A stretch of 23,180 bases of DNA from NCBI GenBank assembly GCA_035302865.1, contig DATGSF010000216.1, forward strand, positions 1 to 23,180, given 5' to 3'. The notes below the pieces were generated by a model that searched no databases, was not told the DNA's origin, and saw only the letters and a list, made by a program, of their open reading frames with translations. This DNA is from DATGSF01 sp035302865. Its GTDB lineage: Bacteria > Bacteroidota > Bacteroidia > Chitinophagales > Chitinophagaceae. Positions 17,191 to 23,180 of this stretch are shown here, one piece after another (the stretch's first letter is position 1; each line of letters opens with the position of its first letter). Position numbers and translations under genes: made by a program.

Positions 17191-18780
17191 CTAAAAACTA
17201 CTTAACAATTGTAATTTCAGACCATTAAAAGCTGGCTCATAACGACAAACACCGCCAGTACAATTAATACCTTCCACTTGTTTTACATAAGCTAATGATA
17301 TACGATGCGGTCCTTTGGTATAACTAGCAAAGAAATTATAATAATGTTTACCTTTCTCATTAGGGTCAACAGGAGAAACATTATACATATCAGAAACCGC
17401 TACTGACCATTTGTTCGCAACAGCATATTCCAAAGAGGCAAATGCCCAAGAACCATAATCTTGTCTTGTATGCATATATTGTCCTTGAAACTTTAATGAT
17501 TTATTTCCTGTCAATCTATAAGTAAGTTCTGTAAAGGGAGTATAGGAAACCAGAAGCGGAACACCGGGTTTAAATTGATAATAATCTTGATTATACTCCA
17601 TATATTGGAAACCTAAATCAATATCCCACTTGCTCCATCTTCTAATATTAGCTTCAATAAAGGCTTCTCTATATAATTTTAGATCATCCAAGGTGTTAAT
17701 ATAAGTACCACTAACATTTATATCTATAAAGTCATTAGGATTAATTAAAAAATCCGCATTGAAAGAGTATTCACTTAAATCTTGAGATGCTGGAGAATAT
17801 CGAGCAATCAAACGATGCGGACGTAATTGTGCTACAACAGGCTGCCAATTCATTACACCATCCAACAAGGCTTGATTCGGCGAAGTACGCATTATAAAGT
17901 TTTCCGTTCTTTTTCCTGTAAGTGTAATAGCAAAATTATTCATCGCGTAAAACATGCTTGAATATAAAACTGTCCCATTTGCATTCATTAGCTGTCCATT
18001 ATAATCAGATATAGCTTCGGAGGTTTTATATGCTCCTTCTAAATACCATGAAAAAGCTCCCGCTGTTAATGTATTATAAAATGTTCCACCATACATATTA
18101 TATTTAGGTTCAAAACGTTTTTCGGCAGGTAAGGCATTAATATTAGATACTAATAAATCCATATTTCTTTTATCCATCGTTCTATTCAATAAACCTACTC
18201 CAGAAACCATATAAACTTTATCTCCTATTTTATAGCTACCTTCTGCATTGAAGCCTTTAATAATAGGAGCATAGGACTCAAAAACATTTTTTTGTTGTCC
18301 ACCAAAAGCTTTTAAAGTAACATTTTTTCCTAATTGATAACGCAAATGAATCCCTTTTAGAGCATTATCTATTAAAAGCCCTCTATCTTCATAAGCACGA
18401 AATAAAATTCCACTTCCTACCTGATCATAAATATAACCTCCAGTTATTCTTAATCCCGCAACATCTTTACTCAAACTCCAAGCTCCTATATTTATTCCGC
18501 TCATCGCCTGTGTAGGTTCTTTTAAATTTGAGTTTAAAAATCCATCAACTCTTAATGTAGCCACAAAACCTTTATGAGAATATCTTAACCCCAACCACGA
18601 TTCTCCACCTGAGAGTAAATGATCATACAGTTCATTATCTGAAGCATTAATTGAGGTATCTCTTTGGAAGAAATTTTGCTGTAACATTAAATCTCCAGAC
18701 AAGTTGTTTAAACCTTGTGCGTTCAAATTCGTTCCAACTATTGATGAAAGTAACAATATGGAGGTAAATATTCTTTTCAT
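17191..18780 (-). CDS. DUF6029 outer-membrane beta-barrel-like protein
   Basis: The 529-residue protein has a signal peptide (cleaved near NA-Q, after residue 21). Its body consists of alternating aromatic/polar strands typical of an outer-membrane barrel, for example WLGLRYSHKGFVATLRVDG, ITGGYIYDQVGSGILFRAYE and LKFQGQYMHTRQDYGSWAF. It ends in Phe (LQLLSSF), the usual barrel-end residue. The features fit the Bacteroidota family DUF6029, recognised by its C-terminal C-x-GGVCR motif. The only two cysteines in the chain are C507 and C512 in CTGGVC. ATG 18780 is chosen because it puts the signal peptide at the N-terminus; an in-frame codon at 18807 would add nine residues before it. Function unknown. 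It is divergent from a TlpA-type thioredoxin and followed by a GNAT gene. Confidence 0.85.
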   Translation of the reverse strand: MKRIFTSILLLSSIVGTNLNAQGLNNLSGDLMLQQNFFQRDTSINASDNELYDHLLSGGESWLGLRYSHKGFVATLRVDGFLNSNLKEPTQAMSGINIGAWSLSKDVAGLRITGGYIYDQVGSGILFRAYEDRGLLIDNALKGIHLRYQLGKNVTLKAFGGQQKNVFESYAPIIKGFNAEGSYKIGDKVYMVSGVGLLNRTMDKRNMDLLVSNINALPAEKRFEPKYNMYGGTFYNTLTAGAFSWYLEGAYKTSEAISDYNGQLMNANGTVLYSSMFYAMNNFAITLTGKRTENFIMRTSPNQALLDGVMNWQPVVAQLRPHRLIARYSPASQDLSEYSFNADFLINPNDFIDINVSGTYINTLDDLKLYREAFIEANIRRWSKWDIDLGFQYMEYNQDYYQFKPGVPLLVSYTPFTELTYRLTGNKSLKFQGQYMHTRQDYGSWAFASLEYAVANKWSVAVSDMYNVSPVDPNEKGKHYYNFFASYTKGPHRISLAYVKQVEGINCTGGVCRYEPAFNGLKLQLLSSF

Positions 18781-18914
18781 AGAAATGATTTTATAATTAA
18801 TATTCAACTTTTTTACGGAAAGGTATTATATTTTTTTTATTTTTACGAGTGATTTTAAAAAGGATTAATTTCTACCCTAGCATTTCTTTAAGAAATAGTG
18901 TTTATATTTTTTTA

Positions 18915-18922
18915 TATATTTG
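18915..18922 (+). promoter_or_regulatory. -7 element (TATATTTG) of the TlpA-like gene
   Basis: This is a perfect TAnnTTTG, 19 nt before ATG 18942. A -33 TTTG is not evident. It falls inside the upstream extension of the open frame (from 18849), which argues for the ATG 18942 start. Confidence 0.6.
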
Positions 18923-18941
18923 TATTAAATCAAGAATAATT

Positions 18942-19433
18942 ATGAAAAAGATTTTATTAAGTGTAGGCTTGGTTTTGGGAGCATTTGCTATTCAAGCGCA
19001 AGATTTACCCTCTACCCCTATTAAAGATTTTAACGGTAGCGAAGTTGCTTTCAATGAAGTTATTGAAACTGGAAAGGTTACTATTGTTAGCTTTTGGGCT
19101 AATTGGTGCATCCCTTGTAAAAAAGAAATCCGTGCAATACGTAGCAAATTACCTGAATGGCAAAAACAAGAGCCTGATTTTAATTATATGACCATCAGTA
19201 TAGATGATAGTCGCTCTACAGCAAGAGCAAAATCTTATGCTATTTCACAAGGTTGGGATTTTCCACGTTATTTAGATCCAAATTCTGATTTAAAAAGAGC
19301 TGTTAACTTCCAAAATGTTCCTTATACAATTATTATAGATAAAGAAGGTAATATCGCTCATAGAGTAACTGGCTTTGAAGAAGGAGCCGAAGATGAGCTA
19401 TTCGAAAAGGTACAAGAATTGTTAAAGAAATAA
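18942..19433 (+). CDS. TlpA/ResA-type periplasmic thiol-disulfide protein
   Basis: A 163-residue exported thioredoxin-fold protein. The signal peptide is cleaved near QA-QD (after residue 19). The redox motif is WCIPC (Cys56, Cys59) in FWANWCIPCKKEIRA, and the cis-proline is Pro127 in NVPYTII. The family keeps thiols of exported proteins reduced, for example in cytochrome c maturation, or acts in other periplasmic thiol exchange. The CIPC dipeptide and the single domain fit TlpA/ResA better than DsbA. The preferred start gives a clean signal peptide right after a promoter element; the longer frame from 18849 does not. It shares a 161-bp intergenic region with the divergent DUF6029 gene, the obvious candidate partner. 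Confidence 0.93.
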   Translation: MKKILLSVGLVLGAFAIQAQDLPSTPIKDFNGSEVAFNEVIETGKVTIVSFWANWCIPCKKEIRAIRSKLPEWQKQEPDFNYMTISIDDSRSTARAKSYAISQGWDFPRYLDPNSDLKRAVNFQNVPYTIIIDKEGNIAHRVTGFEEGAEDELFEKVQELLKK

Positions 19434-19453
19434 TTTTATTTTTTTATTTGATG

Positions 19454-19493
19454 TTAAAAAAGGCAGCTGGTTTATACCAACTGCCTTTTTTAA
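19454..19493. terminator. Bidirectional terminator between TlpA-like and S46 peptidase genes
   Basis: TTAAAAAAGGCAG pairs with CTGCCTTTTTTAA; after one C/A mismatch TGG pairs with CCA around loop TTTATA. The A- and T-runs serve both convergent genes. Confidence 0.9.
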
Positions 19494-19509
19494 GTTAATA
19501 GAAACTATT

Positions 19510-21660
19510 TTATTTCCTCAATTCCATTTCTTTTAATAACCATCCAGCGTCACCATACTTTTCAATTATAAACAATACATATAGAATGTCCACCGAAATA
19601 TTTCTACTTAAATTAGGGTCAAAATGAATATCACTCATAGTTCCTTGCCATATTCTATCAAAATTCAAACCAATCAGTTCTCCTTTTCCATTCAAAACTG
19701 CTGATCCAGAATTACCACCACTAGTGTGATTTGTAGCAATGAAATTAATCGGAACAGTGCCATTTCTTTTCCATCTTCCATAATCTTCAACCTGATACAA
19801 AGCGCGTAATTTGCTAGGAATATTAAACTCTTCAATTTCTGAATTATGACGTGGGATTAAATCCTCTAATGTAGTCACAGCTTGATTACTTGTCTGCAAA
19901 TCAATTGCTTTAACTTGACCATAAGTTATGCGCATAGTTTGATTTGCATCAGGAAACATAGCCTTATTTTCAGGATTGTGTTCCATTTGTGCTTTCATAT
20001 ATAGTCTATTCAAATGTGCCATTTGTTGATTATAAATATCCAATCTTGGCTTTACTTCATTTGATTGATACTCTTTAGCAGCATTATACACCTGATAAGC
20101 AGGATCTGTTTTTGCTTGCTTTAAAATCGTAGTATTTGCTTGGTTTAAAAAGGACAATAGTTGTTCTTTATTTTTTAATACTGAACTGCTATAAATATAA
20201 TTACTCCACATAGTTTCAGAGTTGCCGGCGTTAAACTTTAAAGATTTTAAAGCAGGAATAGGCTCCACATCTGTTTTATTGAAATAAAAATCTATTGTAG
20301 CTTCAAAAACTTTTTTATCTGTTTTTAAATCATAGTCTTTATAAAAGTTTTCTGCTTCTTTAATTATAGATGCTTTAGTTTCTTCCCATTTTTTAGGATC
20401 ATTTTCGAGAGTGGTAATAATATCTTGCAACCATTTCGCTCTTTGGATAATTTCAATACTTAAAACAGTTTCTTGCAAATACTCATTTTTTTCTAAAAAA
20501 GGTATTGCTGCTTGAACTTGTGCAGAAATTCTCGGAAGTAAGATTTTATACTGATCATTTCCAATCTGATTCGCCCATTTTGTAAAGTTTCTTTCTTGTA
20601 ATTCCTTTTTCTTACGCACTTGATTTTTAGCTAAGCCCTGTAATTCTCCTTGCCATTTTTTATACCCATTACTAATGGAAGATTGTTTTGCTGCATATTT
20701 TAAAAATATTTCCGGATCTTTTCGCATTTCTTTATTTAATACACCTAAACGTACATGTCGAGAATTAATACGAATAGGGTTTAAATAATCTTCGATTAAA
20801 CCTAATTCATAGGAAGAAATATATTGCATGGTTCTAAAAGGGAAACCATAAACCATAGTAAAATCATTTTCTTTTACCCCTTTTGTACTTATTGGCAAAT
20901 AATTTTTTGATCGATAAGGTTTATTATTTGGATGATAATCAGCCGGTTTATTATTTGCATCTGCATATACTCTTAAAAGAGCGAAATCTCCAGTCATTCT
21001 AGGCCACATCCAATTGTCCGTATCAGCACCAAATTTCCCTATGCCATTAGGTGGAGTTCCTACCAAGCGTACATCTTTAAAAGTTTCCACATAAATTGCT
21101 TTATATTCATTTCCATAATAAAATGCTTTAATTTCTACTTGATATCCTGAACTTGCACTGAGTGATTTTTCTAATTTTTCTATCCTATTAGTAATACGTT
21201 TTTCTCTTATGTTTAAGTCCATTGTATCATTTAATCCATAAGTAATATCTTTAGTAACATCTTCAATTTTACGAATAAAACGTACTGTTAAACCAGGAAC
21301 AGGCAATTCCTCCGATTGATTTGATGCCCAGTATCCATCAGTAAGAATATTTCTATCTGTGGTGCTCAGCGATTGAATGTCGCTATATGCACAATGGTGA
21401 TTAGTAAGCAAGAGACCCTGTGGCGAAATCAATTCAGAAGAGCAACCTCTCCCATACAATGCAATAGTATGATTTAAACTATTTTTATTTTCACTGTAAA
21501 TTTTTTCTATAGGAATTTTCAATCCTAAGTCTCTCATATTTTTTTCTTGCGTAGGTAACATGTCTGGTGTCCACATTCCTCCTTGAGCAAAACTTAAATT
21601 AATATTTAAACTTGTAAGAAAAAGGGCACTAAATAGTAGTTTCTTGGTAGAAATTTTCAT
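19510..21660 (-). CDS. S46-family dipeptidyl-peptidase, DPP11-like
   Basis: The 716-residue periplasmic serine exopeptidase removes N-terminal dipeptides from peptides. A signal peptide is cleaved near FA-QGG (after residue 25), and GGMWTPDMLP is the conserved S46 start. The triad is His89 in TNHHCAY, Asp225 in MTGDFALLRVYAD and Ser651 in GGNSGSAV. An inserted helical domain (about 270-570) is as in known structures. The P1-specificity residue, 18 positions after the catalytic Ser, is Arg669 (GLNFDR). In Porphyromonas gingivalis the matching Arg673 defines DPP11, specific for Asp/Glu at P1, whereas DPP7 has Gly there. It has no T9SS domain, so it should stay in the periplasm and feed dipeptides to uptake. 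Confidence 0.95.
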   Translation of the reverse strand: MKISTKKLLFSALFLTSLNINLSFAQGGMWTPDMLPTQEKNMRDLGLKIPIEKIYSENKNSLNHTIALYGRGCSSELISPQGLLLTNHHCAYSDIQSLSTTDRNILTDGYWASNQSEELPVPGLTVRFIRKIEDVTKDITYGLNDTMDLNIREKRITNRIEKLEKSLSASSGYQVEIKAFYYGNEYKAIYVETFKDVRLVGTPPNGIGKFGADTDNWMWPRMTGDFALLRVYADANNKPADYHPNNKPYRSKNYLPISTKGVKENDFTMVYGFPFRTMQYISSYELGLIEDYLNPIRINSRHVRLGVLNKEMRKDPEIFLKYAAKQSSISNGYKKWQGELQGLAKNQVRKKKELQERNFTKWANQIGNDQYKILLPRISAQVQAAIPFLEKNEYLQETVLSIEIIQRAKWLQDIITTLENDPKKWEETKASIIKEAENFYKDYDLKTDKKVFEATIDFYFNKTDVEPIPALKSLKFNAGNSETMWSNYIYSSSVLKNKEQLLSFLNQANTTILKQAKTDPAYQVYNAAKEYQSNEVKPRLDIYNQQMAHLNRLYMKAQMEHNPENKAMFPDANQTMRITYGQVKAIDLQTSNQAVTTLEDLIPRHNSEIEEFNIPSKLRALYQVEDYGRWKRNGTVPINFIATNHTSGGNSGSAVLNGKGELIGLNFDRIWQGTMSDIHFDPNLSRNISVDILYVLFIIEKYGDAGWLLKEMELRK

Positions 21661-21729
21661 TTTTTATACTTTTTTGAAATAAAAATAATGATTTTTTATA
21701 AAAAAATGCAATAAACTTATTACATTAGC

Positions 21730-21737
21730 CAAACATA
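21730..21737 (-). promoter_or_regulatory. -7 element (TATGTTTG) of the S46 peptidase gene
   Basis: This is a perfect TAnnTTTG on the minus strand, 69 nt before ATG 21660. No clear -33 TTTG is seen at the usual distance. Confidence 0.5.
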
Positions 21738-21774
21738 AGCATATTAAATTAATAAAAAGAAGATTTTTTTTCAA

Positions 21775-21782
21775 TAATTTTG
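21775..21782 (+). promoter_or_regulatory. -7 element (TAATTTTG) of the PKD protein gene
   Basis: This is a perfect TAnnTTTG only 12 nt before ATG 21795, which would leave a leader of about 7 nt. No -33 TTTG is evident. Confidence 0.5.
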
Positions 21783-21794
21783 GGCACTTTGGCT

Positions 21795-23180
21795 ATGAAT
21801 AAATACATTTACACTATACTAACCTTGTCATTAGCGAGTCTTTTCAGTGCGAACCACTCAAAAGCTTTCGCTTCCGATCCGTTTTTTTCCATACCTGAAG
21901 AAGTTTGTATGGGGCATGAAATTACTCCAGAAGATGTCATCGATTCAGATGAATATTCATGGAGCTTTTGTATGCCTAACTTAGATTTAATTCCTGAAGG
22001 GTATAGTCAAATTCCACGTGATCAATATCAAGGTTTACAATATATACAAACAGGAGAATTTGATGGACAATTAATAACATTTGCATTAAATGGCTCTGGA
22101 CGACTTGTTCAGATTATCCATGAAGAGGGAACTTTTATGGAAGAGCCATTAGAAGTAAATGAATTGTTTAGTGTACCTACTTCTAATGGTTTTCAATTAT
22201 TATTTGTAGATAATGAATGGTATATATTCTTAATTAGTAACCAAGGGGTAGGAATACAATTAACAAGATTAGAATTCCCTAATGGATTGAATCAAGAACC
22301 AATTATTGGACACAATCAGATTTTGAATGCAACGCAGACAAAAGTTACTGGTCTTATTATCCAAAAAGAAATAACTTACGATTATACAGGATTTATTTTT
22401 ACAGAAGATAATGAAATGTATCGTTTAAAATTTGATAATGGTATTTTGCAAAGCCCTAATATAGAAAACCTTGGAAACCCTGGTAATTTATTAAATAAGC
22501 CTACAGATTTCTTTCCATATTTTGAAGATGGATATTGGCATTTATTTGTTGTAAATAGAGGTTCGGAAAGATTAAGTAGATTTTCATTCCTATCCTTATT
22601 ATCTAATGCTCCAGCTCCAATGGATTTAGGAAATTATGAGGGAAGATTAAAACGCCCTTCAGGTATTACATTTTTACAAACCTGTGAAAATAAATATATT
22701 TATATATTAAATGAAGGTAGTGAAAGTATGATTCAACTTAAATGGGATAATAATCAACCAATCACTGCTATTCCAACACCAAAAAACAGAGGAAATTTAG
22801 CAAATTTTGTTTTACCTACTGCTTTGTCTAATCCTTTTATTGATGTGGATAATAGAATATTTATGCTGATAGGAAATGCAGATAACACGATGAGCTTTGT
22901 TTATTACGATGAATGTGATGCAGTTTCATACGATGCCGATGATATCGCAAATCCAACCTTCAAATATAATGCTCCGGGCACATATACAATAACATTGAGG
23001 CTTCCAGACGGTAGAAGTTACTGCAAGGATATTACTATTACTCATAGACCTGATATTAACTATACAGAAGACACACTTATTTGTCAAGGAGACTCCATTA
23101 TTTTATCTGCTACTTCCTATGGTTCACTCGAAACCTTTTGGGAGCCAGATTATAATATCAATAATACGACAGGACAAATT
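21795..23180 (+). CDS. Large secreted propeller/PKD-domain protein, 5' part, 3' end outside window
   Basis: I translated this frame by hand from ATG 21795; it stays open for all 462 codons to the window edge. A signal peptide (MNKYIYTILTLSLASLF..., cleaved near AFA-SD, after residue 26) is followed by about 350 residues of repeated beta-propeller-like blades of the type VVNRGSERLSRFSF ... MDLGNYEGRLKRPSGITF. Next comes a PKD-like module (ANPTFKYNAPGTYTITLRLPDG), then the start of an Ig-like module (DTLICQGDSIILSATS ... FWEPDYNINNTTGQI). This order is common in very long Bacteroidota surface proteins that end in a gliding-motility/T9SS C-terminal domain; that end is inferred, not visible. It is probably exported and involved in adhesion or surface structure. 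It is divergent from the S46 peptidase gene. Confidence 0.88.
   Translation, partial: MNKYIYTILTLSLASLFSANHSKAFASDPFFSIPEEVCMGHEITPEDVIDSDEYSWSFCMPNLDLIPEGYSQIPRDQYQGLQYIQTGEFDGQLITFALNGSGRLVQIIHEEGTFMEEPLEVNELFSVPTSNGFQLLFVDNEWYIFLISNQGVGIQLTRLEFPNGLNQEPIIGHNQILNATQTKVTGLIIQKEITYDYTGFIFTEDNEMYRLKFDNGILQSPNIENLGNPGNLLNKPTDFFPYFEDGYWHLFVVNRGSERLSRFSFLSLLSNAPAPMDLGNYEGRLKRPSGITFLQTCENKYIYILNEGSESMIQLKWDNNQPITAIPTPKNRGNLANFVLPTALSNPFIDVDNRIFMLIGNADNTMSFVYYDECDAVSYDADDIANPTFKYNAPGTYTITLRLPDGRSYCKDITITHRPDINYTEDTLICQGDSIILSATSYGSLETFWEPDYNINNTTGQI

Noticed and set aside
18781..18807. Nine-residue N-terminal extension of DUF6029
   Set aside because: The signal peptide begins at MKRIFTS (ATG 18780).
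18849..18941. Longer N-terminus of the TlpA-like protein
   Set aside because: It would include the promoter element TATATTTG and precede a clean signal peptide.
1..23180. CRISPR, prophage, insertion sequence, tRNA/rRNA or defence island
   Set aside because: No repeat arrays, transposase or integrase frames or cloverleaf-like sequences were seen. The lone SNF2 helicase is not accompanied by nuclease or methyltransferase genes in the visible part.

Overview
The window is ordinary chromosomal DNA from a low-GC member of the Bacteroidota, roughly one third GC by eye. Four things point there. Several genes sit behind the Bacteroidota-type promoter (TTTG, about 19 nt, TAnnTTTG), which is perfect in front of rpsO. 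There is a secreted metalloprotease with a type IX secretion (T9SS) C-terminal sorting domain. There is a PKD-type secreted protein of the kind that in this phylum usually ends in a gliding/T9SS domain. Finally, DUF6029, DUF6263 and S46 dipeptidyl-peptidase families are all present. Finer taxonomy cannot be read safely from the sequence.

Layout. 1-1440: 3' part of a SNF2-family helicase/ATPase, converging on a membrane fatty-acid-desaturase-like protein (1502-2551, minus). 2766-8501: a three-gene tripartite efflux operon of lipoprotein adaptor, RND pump and TolC/NodT-type outer-membrane channel. 8646-9563: a secreted DUF6263-like protein. 9644-12204 (minus): rpsO followed by pnp, separated by a strong terminator. 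12362-14329 (plus): a small unknown protein, murB and an S4-domain RNA-binding protein. 14414-16639: a T9SS-exported HExxH metalloprotease. 16726-18780 (minus): a DUF6029 outer-membrane protein with an SSAT-like acetyltransferase behind it. 18942-19433 (plus): a TlpA/ResA-type thioredoxin, divergent from DUF6029. 19510-21660 (minus): an S46 dipeptidyl-peptidase with the DPP11-type specificity Arg. 21795-23180 (plus): the 5' part of a large secreted propeller/PKD protein, still open at the window edge.

How the genes relate. Much of the window concerns the cell envelope: efflux across both membranes, cell-wall precursor synthesis (MurB), periplasmic dipeptide release (S46), an exported protease, an outer-membrane barrel next to a periplasmic thiol-disulfide protein, and a surface/secreted PKD protein. 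The housekeeping RNA/ribosome genes (rpsO, pnp, S4 protein) sit in the middle. Most gene ends carry a long A/T-flanked hairpin that can terminate transcription in both directions. No stretch over 300 bases lacks a gene, and I see no tRNA, rRNA, CRISPR, insertion sequence, prophage or defence system.

I did not find a clearly new biological system. The best leads are the DUF6029 barrel whose only two cysteines form a CTGGVC motif beside a divergent TlpA-type thioredoxin, a 17-bp direct repeat upstream of the efflux operon, very short predicted leaders at several genes, and an unrecognised 125-residue protein beside murB. Four start sites were moved downstream from the longest open frame: the adaptor, the RND pump, DUF6029 and TlpA.
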